A stretch of 20,513 bases of DNA. It comes from JAEZVV01 sp036652035. GTDB taxonomy: Bacteria > Pseudomonadota > Gammaproteobacteria > Burkholderiales > Burkholderiaceae_F. The notes beneath the pieces are model-generated. The model ran no database searches and was not told the origin of the DNA. It saw nothing but the letters and a program-made list of their open reading frames with translations. The position numbers and the translations under genes were made by a program. Positions 1 to 6,946 of the stretch are shown here, in pieces (the first letter of the stretch is position 1; every line of letters begins with the position of its first letter). The DNA is taken from positions 1 through 20,513 of the forward strand of contig JAVVWR010000056.1 in assembly GCA_036652035.1 (NCBI GenBank). Direction: 5' to 3'.

Positions 1-2
1 GT

Positions 3-389
3 TTATGGCACCTTAAATCCGAACTGATGGCACTCAGCGCAGTAATCGCGTGAGGATTGATGCGAGGAATGGCAGTCGCCGCAGGGAATCTTTCCCTCGT
101 GTGATTGGTGTGGGTTGTGGCGTTCTTGGTTGGTTTTGGCGGCGAGCTTTTCGTAGCTCTCGTGGCAGCTCAGACACTGTTGGGTGGCGAGTTTGCTGGA
201 GGCGGGCGCGGTGGTCGGGGCTGGGGTTTTGTGGCAGGCCTCGCACCCGACGCCACGGGCCTGATGGCGATCGGCGAGCGGAGCGCTCGCGGCGGGTGCT
301 GCGCCGATGAGCAAGCCCATCAGGCCAGCCAGGGCGCAGCCGGTACCAGACCGTAACCAACGCCGCCACGGTGGATAAAGTGATTCCAT
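3..389 (-). CDS. Periplasmic tetraheme c-type cytochrome (cytochrome c3 / flavocytochrome heme-subunit type)
   Basis: The 128-residue protein has an N-terminal signal segment (hydrophobic stretch at about residues 18-36, ending APAASA) and four CxxCH heme-attachment motifs: CEACH (49-53), CLSCH (72-76), CGDCH (103-107) and CAECH (117-121). Extra histidines between the second and third motifs (H91, H94, H97) could be distal ligands for bis-His hemes. Size and spacing resemble the small tetraheme cytochromes and the heme domain of flavocytochrome c fumarate reductases. It lies 56 bp downstream of a Tat-exported flavoprotein on the same strand, so it is inferred to deliver electrons to that enzyme in the periplasm. 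The ATG at 387-389 is preceded by a CGGAG ribosome-binding site. The stop lies only 2 bp from the window edge, so what follows is unseen. Heme count is certain; the pairing is inferred from adjacency. Confidence 0.9.
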   Translation of the reverse strand: MESLYPPWRRWLRSGTGCALAGLMGLLIGAAPAASAPLADRHQARGVGCEACHKTPAPTTAPASSKLATQQCLSCHESYEKLAAKTNQERHNPHQSHEGKIPCGDCHSSHQSSRDYCAECHQFGFKVP

Positions 390-404
390 CGAAATCTCCG
401 GATG

Positions 405-441
405 CGCGGGGCCGCGGCGCGCTCAGGCGTGCGGCCCCGCG
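405..441 (-). other. Intercistronic GC-rich hairpin between flavoprotein and cytochrome genes
   Basis: A perfect 11-bp inverted repeat (arms 405-415 and 431-441, sequence CGCGGGGCCGC and its complement) with a 15-nt loop begins 4 bp after the flavoprotein stop codon and ends about 16 bp before the cytochrome start codon. No T-run follows on the minus strand, so it does not look like a classical intrinsic terminator. It may be an mRNA-stabilising or processing structure that tunes the ratio of the two subunits. The hairpin is seen; its role is inferred. Confidence 0.6.
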
Positions 442-445
442 GTGA

Positions 446-1995
446 TCAGGCGAGCGGCTTTTGCGCGGCCGCGTTGCGACCGGCAATGCGACCCATCACG
501 ATGCATTCGGTCAGATTGCCACCGCCCTGGTAGACGAACTTCAGCGCGGACGACAGCTCTCCGGCGGTGAATAAGCGCGGAATGGCTTCGCCCTTCCAGT
601 TGAGCACTTCGCGCTTGGCGTTGGCCGAGATGCCGCCCTTGGTGTTGGGGCCACCCGCGATCAGGGGCAGGGCATAGAACGGCCCCTTGGCAACCGGCGC
701 GAGGGTTTTGTCGCGCCGCCCGAAGTCCTCGTCCTTGCCCTTGGCGCAGAAGTCATTGAAGCGCGCCACGGTCTGAACCAAGTTGTCCTTGTTCATCAGC
801 TTGCGATTTTCGGGGTGAGCGGCGATCTTGCCGGCCAGCTCCTCGATGCTGTCGGCCTTGAGAATCCAGCCGCGGTCAATCGCATCCTGGTTGTCCTTGC
901 TCCATGGCACGAAGTCGTAACCAGCGGTGGAAATTCCCAGGTCAGTGATGGTTCGAGATGTCCGTAGGGTTTCGTCGAATACCAACCAGCTTGGTGAGCG
1001 CGGGTAGATCAACTGGTTGATATCAAACCGCACCGCTTCCTTGTAGAAGAAGTAGCGGCTTGGGTCGTCGGTGACCTTGGTTTCGGCGGCGTAGCGCTTG
1101 CCGAAGTTGTCGACCATGAGTGAGTTGGGAGCTCCCACCACCGGCGTGATCACGCCCATCTTCAAGCCATGGTGACGAATCGGTGCAGCGAAGATGACGC
1201 GGCTGGCAGCCTTGCCGGCCTTCATCATGCCGGCGCCGATGGCGAGCGCCATTTCGATGCCGTCGCCGGTGTTGTCGGGCGTGCCATAGAAAGCCCAGCC
1301 TTCGACCCCGGGGCCTTCAATGAAGGCCTTGCGCATCGCTTTGTTGTATTCGTAGCCACCGCAAGTGAGGATCACGGCGCGGCGGGCGCGAACGGCAAAA
1401 GGCTTGCCCTTGCGCTGGGCAATGGCGCCGATGACTTCGCCCTTGTCGTTAGTAACGAGNNNNNNNNNNNNNNNNNNNNNNNNNNNNNNNNNNNNNNNNN
1501 NNNNNNNNNNNNNNNNNNNNNNNNNNNNNNNNNNNNNNNNNNNNNNNNNNNNNNNNNNNGGTTTTGCGGTGCCCAGTCGGCCCAGGCTTGCGCCAGGCCG
1601 TCGGAGACTTCGGGCTGCTCGCCCTCGAGTTTCCACGGCAGGTTCTCGCCGCTGAACATGGCTTTGGCGTATTCCTTGAGCGCTGCCTTGTCCCCCGTGA
1701 CATTGGGGCTGTGGAAGATGCCGCCCGACATTCGGGTGTTCGAGCGCAGCGTGGCCTGGGGCTGCTTTTCGAGAACAAGGACCTTGGCACCGGCGTCGGC
1801 CGCTTCGATCGCGGCACAGGCGCCGGCACCGCCATAGCCGATGATCAGGACGTCGGTGGTCTTGTCCCATTTCGGCGGTTTGCGGCCCGCGGCTTGTGCG
1901 GTCTGGCTGCCGAGTCCGACCGCGACGACCGCGCCCGCAGCGCTTCCCTTGAGAAAGCCGCGCCGACTGATTTGTTCCTTGCCCTGTTCGCTCAT
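446..1995 (-). CDS. Tat-exported FAD-dependent reductase, fumarate reductase/flavocytochrome c superfamily (interrupted by assembly gap)
   Basis: The N-terminal part (1560-1995, 145 codons) starts with a twin-arginine signal (SRRGFLKG, residues 10-17), then a Rossmann FAD-binding motif (GYGGAG at 53-58, acidic E76). The C-terminal part (446-1459) has GGYEYN, GKRYAAET and a final block with TAGELSSALKFVYQGGGN and MGRIAGRNAAA, typical of the FAD_binding_2 superfamily. The halves are in different frames across the 100-N placeholder; an intact gene needs a true gap of 3k+2 bases. The missing stretch should be the segment before LVTNDKGEVIGA, probably several tens of residues. The C-terminus does not show the HG-x-NRLGG signature of genuine fumarate reductases, so the substrate is unknown. 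It is probably a periplasmic respiratory reductase served by the adjacent tetraheme cytochrome. The ATG at 1993-1995 has a GGAG site upstream. Confidence 0.87.
1460..1559. other. Assembly gap (100 N)
   Basis: This is exactly 100 consecutive N, the conventional size for a scaffold gap of unknown length. The reading frame of the flavoprotein gene changes across it (338 whole codons on the left, 145 codons plus one base on the right), so 100 bp is incompatible with an intact gene. Confidence 0.98.
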
Positions 1996-2210
1996 GTCCT
2001 GCTCCGTTCTCGAAAGTGGCTCGAATGGCGCACCGGCTCCGGGAGGGTGGAGCTGCCGCGCTCGTGGTGGACGCGGGCTCGGTGCACGAATTCAGAGTAC
2101 GGAGCGGGTCTTTCCGATTGATTTCGGCGGGCGGCGGAGTTGTTGCCATTTCATTGCCGTCGGGTCCGGTTTGTTCAGGATCAATCGTTCCGGGCCGTGG
2201 CAAGGCGCGC

Positions 2211-2253
2211 CAACTTGTTCATGGATGCCGTGGACAAGTCTGTTGAAAAGCCG
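2211..2253 (+). repeat. Dispersed DnaA-box-like hairpin element, copy A
   Basis: This intergenic stretch matches a second copy at 18199-18240. Within the core 2224-2252 versus 18211-18238, 25 of 29 aligned columns are identical (three substitutions, one 1-base gap). It contains a 7-bp hairpin with an ATG loop (arms 2218-2224 and 2228-2234, two G:T pairs). The DnaA-box-like 9-mer CGTGGACAA (2229-2237) matches the complement of TTATNCACA at 7 of 9 positions. It lies in the roughly 340-bp gap between the flavoprotein start and the DUF4124 stop. Apart from this element and the possible terminator beside it, I see nothing recognisable in that gap. Confidence 0.55.
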
Positions 2254-2277
2254 GTTCAAGCCAGAGCTGGCGCGGCT
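2246..2277 (-). terminator. Possible intrinsic terminator of the lipoprotein-DUF4124 operon
   Basis: On the minus strand, about 57 bp after the stop of the last DUF4124 gene, an outer stem (2273-2277 with 2249-2253, AGCCG/CGGCT) encloses a short GCCA/TGGC stem and is followed by TTTTC. The structure is imperfect and overlaps the edge of the dispersed element, so this is a weak call. Confidence 0.28.
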
Positions 2278-2333
2278 TGCCGCGGGTGCCTCGAAATTGG
2301 GCAGGTTGGGGTGGGTGCGAACCAGGGTGTGAA

Positions 2334-2798
2334 TCAGGGCGCTGAGCAGTCGCGGCTCAGCCGGCTTTCTGCCTGAGCGACCGCACGGTCGGCTTTCTGC
2401 ATCGATTCGACCTTGACCGCGCGGTGGCCAAGCTCGGCGCGGGTGTTCTGCGCGCGCGCCAGGTCGTGGCGCGCGCGCTCGCAGCGGCTCGCCTGATTGG
2501 CCTGGGCGCGGTGCTCTTTCTCCTGCGCGGTGCGTGCGCGGTTCTGCTCGGCCGCGGCCTCCTGGTCGATCGCTTTGATTCTTTCGGCTTCCTGTTTGGC
2601 GCGCGCCTGAGCCGCCTTGCGCTCGGCGTCCTGTACCGGTGGGGAGGCGTCAAGCGTGCGGGTGACCCGTGTGCCCGCGGGGCAATCGGTGTTGGTGTAG
2701 GCCGGGCGCCCGGCCGCGTCTTCGCAGCGTTGAATCGCTTGTGCGCCAGCGATGCCGTGGATCAGGGCGAGACCGACAGCGAGGCCGAGAGATCTCAT
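2334..2798 (-). CDS. DUF4124 domain-containing secreted protein
   Basis: The 154-residue protein has an N-terminal signal peptide (hydrophobic residues about 4-18, likely cleavage after AGAQA). A short DUF4124-type module follows, with the pattern RCED..GRPAYTNTDCPAGT, whose two cysteines probably form a disulfide in the periplasm. The rest is a highly charged Ala/Arg/Glu/Gln-rich stretch predicted to be a long helix or coiled coil, ending RLSRDCSAP. DUF4124 proteins are common in Beta- and Gammaproteobacteria and have no established function. It is the last gene of a three-gene group and a paralogue of its upstream neighbour, 26 bp away. The ATG is preceded by GAGG eight bases upstream. Confidence 0.82.
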   Translation of the reverse strand: MRSLGLAVGLALIHGIAGAQAIQRCEDAAGRPAYTNTDCPAGTRVTRTLDASPPVQDAERKAAQARAKQEAERIKAIDQEAAAEQNRARTAQEKEHRAQANQASRCERARHDLARAQNTRAELGHRAVKVESMQKADRAVAQAESRLSRDCSAP

Positions 2799-2824
2799 GG
2801 CGGTAACCTCGACGAAGCCGTGTT

Positions 2825-3286
2825 TCAGTCGGAAGAGCAGCGTCGGCGCAGTTCGGCGTCGAGCTGGGCGAGACGGGCGTCAATCGTGTCGCGGTCGTGG
2901 CTTGAATAATAGGACCGGCTGACCAGATAGGCGCGGGTCTGGCGCGTCGCGGCCGACTCGATCCGCAGGCGTTCGCAGTCGCGGGCCGTGCGTTGGCGCT
3001 CCTGGTCGTGAGCGCGCGTCGCATCGGTGTCAGCCTGTGCGCGTCTTTGCTGCAGACGCTCGAGTTCGCGCTCGGTTTTCTGGCGGGACTGTTGGGCGGC
3101 GGCCGCGTCGGCCGGAGGCGGTGCGGCGACCGGGCGGACTTCTCGAGTCCCCGCCGCGCAGGGCGGGGCCGAATAGCTGACCCGGCCCTGGCGGTCTTCG
3201 CAGCGGACGATGTTCTGGGCGCTCGCAGTGGCCGGCATCGAACCGGCTAACAGCAGACCGAGCAGTGCGCCCAGGCGCTGGGTCAT
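2825..3286 (-). CDS. DUF4124 domain-containing secreted protein (tandem paralogue)
   Basis: This 153-residue protein begins MTQRLGALLGLLLAG, a clear signal peptide ending near ATASAQ. The DUF4124-like pattern RCEDRQGRVSYSAPPCAAGTR closely mirrors the downstream protein, as does the charged helical middle and an Arg-Arg-Cys C-terminus. The pair therefore looks like a tandem duplication that has since diverged. I chose the ATG at 3284-3286 because it places the signal peptide at the N-terminus; an in-frame start at 3367 would add 27 residues of low-complexity sequence overlapping the upstream gene. Its start is 7 bp after the stop of the lipoprotein gene, and no strong ribosome-binding site is visible, so translational coupling is likely. 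Function unknown. Confidence 0.82.
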   Translation of the reverse strand: MTQRLGALLGLLLAGSMPATASAQNIVRCEDRQGRVSYSAPPCAAGTREVRPVAAPPPADAAAAQQSRQKTERELERLQQRRAQADTDATRAHDQERQRTARDCERLRIESAATRQTRAYLVSRSYYSSHDRDTIDARLAQLDAELRRRCSSD

Positions 3287-3293
3287 GGCGGGC

Positions 3294-4406
3294 TTATGGC
3301 AGGCCGACGGCAACGCGGACCGCGTCGGCCGCGGTCTTGTTGAAGCGGTACTGGTAGTCAAGCACACGGGCGCCGGCCTGGTAGAGCTTGCCGGGGCGAA
3401 CGCCGGGCGCGCCCTTGGTGGGTTCGATGAAGGCGATCTTGGCGGCTTCGCGTTCCGCGTGCGTCACGCCGGTGTCGAGCGGATCGACCTGCTGAGCAAA
3501 GGACAGGACGATCGTGCGGGTGCCGCCGATGGTGCGTTCTTCCCACTCGCCTTGGCCGAGTTCCTGCTCGCTCGCGCGGGCACAGAACAGGGTGCCGGGC
3601 TTGGCGGCGTAGACCACTGCCTTGCCCTTCTTGGCGCCTGGAGCGGTCTTGAACTGCAGCGCGTAAGGCGTGGCGCCATTACGGTCTTCGTACGAGAGGC
3701 AATACGGGATGTTGCGCGAGAAGTTGTTCACCAGCTGGGTCGTGTCCTTGGCGCCGGTGAAGGATTCGCGCTGCGGCAGCATCAACACGTCGTCGAGAAA
3801 GCGCACCTCGGCCAGGTAGGCCACGGCGCCGGCCGGGAAGCGGGCGTCACCGGCGCGATTGACCTCGGCGTTGGGCTGATTGTCCGGGGTGCGAAGGAAA
3901 TTGCGCACCGGCAGGCCGGCGACGTCGAAGGCCTTGAGCTTGAGCGCCACTCGCATCGGCTGATTGCCGGCAAACAGCAGCACGGCGCTGTCGTTGTCGC
4001 CCGGGCTGGCAAAGCTCGGCTTGCCCACGGGGCGGCGCTCGCCGTCGCGCACCAGGTGGGAGGCGTCGAGGTGACCATTGAGCGTGGTGGTGGTGGCGTC
4101 GGTGGTGGTCTCGATCACCGGCCAGCGCTGGTCGCTCTGGCCGCCGTTGACGCGCAGTTGCGTCATGCGGGTGCCGTTGAAGTAGTAGAGCCCGTCGCCT
4201 TGCAGGGCTTCGAAGCCACCCACCTTGATCGGCTTGGCGCCGGGGACCGGCACGGGTTCGGGGGTGGGTCCGTAGATCGGCAGATCGCCGCCCTGGGTGG
4301 CAAACGCCTGGCTCTGGGCCTGGCTGTCGAGGGGTGTGCTGCCGCAGGCAGCGAGCAGGGCAATGGCGAGCGTGGTGCCCGCAAACTGCAATGGCCGAAA
4401 CGGCAT
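3294..4406 (-). CDS. Hypothetical lipoprotein
   Basis: The 370-residue protein has a lipoprotein signal peptide with a lipobox (LLAACG, modified cysteine at about residue 21), so it should be lipid-anchored in the envelope. After a Pro-rich linker (EPVPVPGAKPIKVGGF) the body is mixed-composition globular sequence. Notable segments are NGTRMTQLRVNGG near residue 80 and a C-terminal region with FARA-type Cys and a basic RVLDYQYRFNK stretch. I recognise no domain. It is first of three minus-strand genes encoding exported proteins (7 bp to the next), which suggests a common envelope role. The start has a GGGAG ribosome-binding site about 11 bases upstream. The coding call is firm; the function is unknown. 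Confidence 0.8.
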   Translation of the reverse strand: MPFRPLQFAGTTLAIALLAACGSTPLDSQAQSQAFATQGGDLPIYGPTPEPVPVPGAKPIKVGGFEALQGDGLYYFNGTRMTQLRVNGGQSDQRWPVIETTTDATTTTLNGHLDASHLVRDGERRPVGKPSFASPGDNDSAVLLFAGNQPMRVALKLKAFDVAGLPVRNFLRTPDNQPNAEVNRAGDARFPAGAVAYLAEVRFLDDVLMLPQRESFTGAKDTTQLVNNFSRNIPYCLSYEDRNGATPYALQFKTAPGAKKGKAVVYAAKPGTLFCARASEQELGQGEWEERTIGGTRTIVLSFAQQVDPLDTGVTHAEREAAKIAFIEPTKGAPGVRPGKLYQAGARVLDYQYRFNKTAADAVRVAVGLP

Positions 4407-4523
4407 TGGGTGGTGCTCCCTGGTGGAATCCTGAGCGGCCCCACAAGGAGCCGGCGCAGTGTCATCCTACTCCGGCGACATGGCACCCAGAAGGCGTCGC
4501 GGAAACGGATGAGCGCCCATGCG
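4407..4523. other. Intergenic region between FAD dehydrogenase and lipoprotein genes
   Basis: These 117 bp separate two minus-strand genes and should hold the promoter of the lipoprotein group. A TAGGAT hexamer is present on the minus strand, but no convincing -35 partner is placed upstream. A short palindrome (CGTCAA/TTGACG around 4522-4537) overlaps the stop codon of the dehydrogenase gene and has no T-run. Confidence 0.4.
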
Positions 4524-5939
4524 TCAACGGGTTGACGGCAGCACTTTTCCCGGATTCATCAGGCCTTGCGGGTCGAGCGCGCGCTTGATCGACCGCATCA
4601 TCCCGATCTCGACCGCGGACTTGTAGATTGCGTTTTCATCGCGTTTCAACTGTCCCAGTCCGTGCTCGGCGCTGATCGAGCCGCCGCGGGCGACCACGGC
4701 GTCGTGCACGATGCGGCGGATCGCGGCCTCGTGCTCGAAGGGCATTGAGACCGGCACGCCCGCGGCGCAGCCCATGTTGTAGTGCAGGTTGCCGTCGCCC
4801 AGGTGACCAAACACCGAGGGCGCGATCCAGTCGAATGCGCGGGCGAGACGGGCGTTGGTGTCGGCCACGAAGTCGGCGATGGTCGAGACCGGCAGGCTGA
4901 TGTCGTGCTTGACGTTGCCGCCCGCCTTGGCGTGGGCTTCTGGAATCGACTCGCGCAGCCGCCACAGGCCATCGGCCTCGCTCACGGATTGGGCGACCAC
5001 GGCGTTGTCGACCTCGCCCGCCTCGAGGGCGGCGGCGAGCAGGGCCTCGAGCAGCGCCGTGCCGTGCGCCTCATTCTCGTGTTCCGACAGCTCGATCAGG
5101 GCGAACCACGGCGAGCGGATCGCCAGCGGAATTCGCACGCCCGGCAATTGCTCGGCTACCTTGGCGATGCAGGCGTCGCTCATCAGCTCGAAGCCGGTGA
5201 GAAGCGGCCCGGCGGCGTTGCGCGCCCGCGCGAGCAGTTGCACGGCGGCGGCCACCGAAGGCAGCGCGGCCAAGGCCGTCATGCGAGCGCGCGGCGCGGG
5301 GTAGAGCTTGAGGACGGCGGCGGTGATCACGCCCAGCGTGCCTTCGGCGCCGATGAAGCAATGCTTGAGGTCGTAGCCGGTGTTGTCCTTGCGCAGGGCG
5401 CGCAGACCGTGCCAGATCTCGCCCGAGGCCAGCACCACTTCCAGCCCGAGGCAGAGGTCGCGGGCATTGCCATAGCGCAGCACCTGGGTGCCGCCGGCAT
5501 TGGTGGCGAGATTGCCGCCGATGGTGGCGGTGCCTTCGGCCGCGAGGCTCAGGGGGAAAAGGCGGCCAACCGCCTGCGCCGCCGCCTGCACCTCGTGCAG
5601 GGTGCAGCCGGCTTCGACCGTGAGGGTGTCGTTGGCGGTATCGACCGAGCGGATGCGGCGCAGCCGTGTCAGGCTGAGAACGATCGCCCGGCCGCTCTCG
5701 TCGGGTGTGCCGCCGCCCACCAGGCCGGTATTGCCGCTTTGAGGCACGATCGGCGTGCCGGTGGCCGCGGCCAGGCGGACCACCGCCGCCACTTCCGCGG
5801 TCGATCCCGGGCGGACCACCGCTTGCGCCCGGCCGTGGTAGCGGCCGCGCCAGTCGCTCAGGTAGGGCGCGGTGTCGTGCTCGGCGGTCAATACGTTGGC
5901 CGGGCCGACGGCGGCGGCAAGGTGCTCGGTGAGTGTCAT
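4524..5939 (-). CDS. FAD-binding oxidoreductase, GlcD / D-2-hydroxyacid dehydrogenase family
   Basis: The 471-residue protein has the two-domain layout of FAD-linked 2-hydroxyacid dehydrogenases (glycolate oxidase GlcD, D-lactate and D-2-hydroxyglutarate dehydrogenases). The PCMH-type FAD-binding domain (about residues 35-215) has PQSGNTGLVGGGTPD (66-80) and GGNLATNAGGTQVLRYGNAR (141-160). The FAD-oxidase C-terminal domain has GHLGDGNLHYN (from 378) and SAEHGLGQLKRD (from 423), whose histidines and acid are the expected metal/substrate ligands. There is no signal peptide, so it is cytosolic or membrane-peripheral, passing electrons from a D-2-hydroxyacid to an acceptor. It overlaps the upstream DUF2069 gene by four bases (ATGA) and is the last gene of the wrbA group. 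The exact substrate cannot be read from sequence. Confidence 0.92.
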   Translation of the reverse strand: MTLTEHLAAAVGPANVLTAEHDTAPYLSDWRGRYHGRAQAVVRPGSTAEVAAVVRLAAATGTPIVPQSGNTGLVGGGTPDESGRAIVLSLTRLRRIRSVDTANDTLTVEAGCTLHEVQAAAQAVGRLFPLSLAAEGTATIGGNLATNAGGTQVLRYGNARDLCLGLEVVLASGEIWHGLRALRKDNTGYDLKHCFIGAEGTLGVITAAVLKLYPAPRARMTALAALPSVAAAVQLLARARNAAGPLLTGFELMSDACIAKVAEQLPGVRIPLAIRSPWFALIELSEHENEAHGTALLEALLAAALEAGEVDNAVVAQSVSEADGLWRLRESIPEAHAKAGGNVKHDISLPVSTIADFVADTNARLARAFDWIAPSVFGHLGDGNLHYNMGCAAGVPVSMPFEHEAAIRRIVHDAVVARGGSISAEHGLGQLKRDENAIYKSAVEIGMMRSIKRALDPQGLMNPGKVLPSTR

Positions 5940-6319
5940 GGTTCCAGCGCGCGGCGGGCCTTGGCGGCTCGCTTGTAAGGCCGCAGATACATCACCGCAG
6001 CCACAAAGAAGAGGGTGGCAAACGCGATTTCGCCCGCTGCCGCCTCGCGATAAGGCGCGGGCTCAAACACTCGCACCAGGCCCTCGGCCAGGTAGGCGAG
6101 CACGATCAAGAGCGCCCACTGCATCGAGTCGGGGTTGCGCTTGATCATCCCGCGCAGCGGAATCAGCAGCGGCAGCGCCTTGAGCGCGAGCCACGAGCCG
6201 CCCGGCCGGATCGGCGCGAGCACCAGTTCGCACAAGAGGCACCAGATGAATAGCGCGGCCCAGCTGGCAAGGGCGAAGCGCCAGGCCTTGGCCTCCAAGG
6301 CGGTGAGCTGGACCGTCAT
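5936..6319 (-). CDS. DUF2069 family inner-membrane protein
   Basis: The 127-residue protein starts MTVQLTALEAKAWRFALASW and has about four hydrophobic segments (near residues 17-34, 44-56, 68-82 and 98-111), ending in a basic tail (PYKRAAKARR). Size and composition fit the DUF2069 predicted membrane proteins of Proteobacteria, whose function is unknown and which often sit next to wrbA. I chose the ATG at 6317-6319 because it gives the normal family length; the longer open frame upstream is wrbA read in the wrong frame. It overlaps wrbA upstream and the FAD dehydrogenase downstream by four bases each (ATGA), which indicates translational coupling in one operon. Confidence 0.88.
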   Translation of the reverse strand: MTVQLTALEAKAWRFALASWAALFIWCLLCELVLAPIRPGGSWLALKALPLLIPLRGMIKRNPDSMQWALLIVLAYLAEGLVRVFEPAPYREAAAGEIAFATLFFVAAVMYLRPYKRAAKARRALEP

Positions 6320-6903
6320 GCCGCGAGCTTCAGAGCGGCGGTGGCCAGGCGCCGGCCGAGCGCGCGCGCCAGCCGCACTTCCTCGGCCTCGAGCGCACCG
6401 CCGCGCTCGTGCGCGACATGGCTGGCACCGTAGGGTGAGCCGCCGCTGCGGGTGGTGGCCAGGTCCGGCTCGGTATACGGCAGGCCGACGATCAGCATGC
6501 CGTGGTGGAGCAGCGGCAGCATCATCGAGGTGAGCGTGGTTTCCTGGCCGCCGTGCATCGAGTTGGTCGAGGTAAAGACCGCACCCGGCTTGCCCGCCAG
6601 GGCGCCGGCCAGCCACGGCCCGGTGCTGGTGTCGAGAAAATGCTTGAGCGGCGCGGCCATGTTGCCAAACCGAGTCGGCGAGCCCAGGGCCAGTCCGCCG
6701 CATTGCTCGAGATCGGCGAGCTCCACATACGGAGCGCCCGAGGGGGGGACGGGAGGCGCAGCGGTTTCGACCACGGTCGAAACCGGCGGCACGGTGCGCA
6801 GGCGGGCCGCGGCGCCGGGAACGCTGTCAATCCCTAGAGCGATCGCCTCGGCCAGCTGGCGGGTGGCGCCGTGGCGCGAATAGAAGAGAACAAGGATGTC
6901 CAT
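6316..6903 (-). CDS. wrbA: NAD(P)H:quinone oxidoreductase, WrbA family flavodoxin-like
   Basis: The 195-residue protein has a flavodoxin-like fold signature. The N-terminal FMN phosphate loop is LVLFYSRHGATRQLAEAIA (residues 4-22), followed by LALGSPTRFGNMAAPLKHFLD and the WrbA hallmark FTSTNSMHGGQETTL, then GSPYGASH. WrbA enzymes reduce quinones by two electrons using NAD(P)H and FMN, limiting semiquinone formation. I chose the ATG at 6901-6903, giving MDILVLFYS, rather than an in-frame start 15 codons upstream, because family members begin this way. It is the first gene of the wrbA-DUF2069-FAD dehydrogenase operon and is divergent from yihY with almost no gap. No strong ribosome-binding site is visible. 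Confidence 0.93.
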   Translation of the reverse strand: MDILVLFYSRHGATRQLAEAIALGIDSVPGAAARLRTVPPVSTVVETAAPPVPPSGAPYVELADLEQCGGLALGSPTRFGNMAAPLKHFLDTSTGPWLAGALAGKPGAVFTSTNSMHGGQETTLTSMMLPLLHHGMLIVGLPYTEPDLATTRSGGSPYGASHVAHERGGALEAEEVRLARALGRRLATAALKLAA

Positions 6904-6946
6904 CGGGAGCAACGAGGTGGCGACGGCGGCTATTATCGCCGCGCCC

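Noticed and set aside
1996..2203. Upstream extension of the flavoprotein open frame to 2203
   Set aside because: The extended frame is not the frame of the Tat signal and FAD motif. It only exists because the 100-N placeholder joins two different frames.
3210..4535. 441-codon plus-strand open frame opposite the lipoprotein gene
   Set aside because: Its composition is typical of antisense shadows in GC-rich DNA, and it has no ribosome-binding site. The minus-strand lipoprotein and DUF4124 frames have signal peptides and coherent ends.
4782..5978. 398-codon plus-strand open frame opposite the FAD dehydrogenase
   Set aside because: It lies antisense to a clearly identified GlcD-family enzyme and its translation lacks any recognisable fold.
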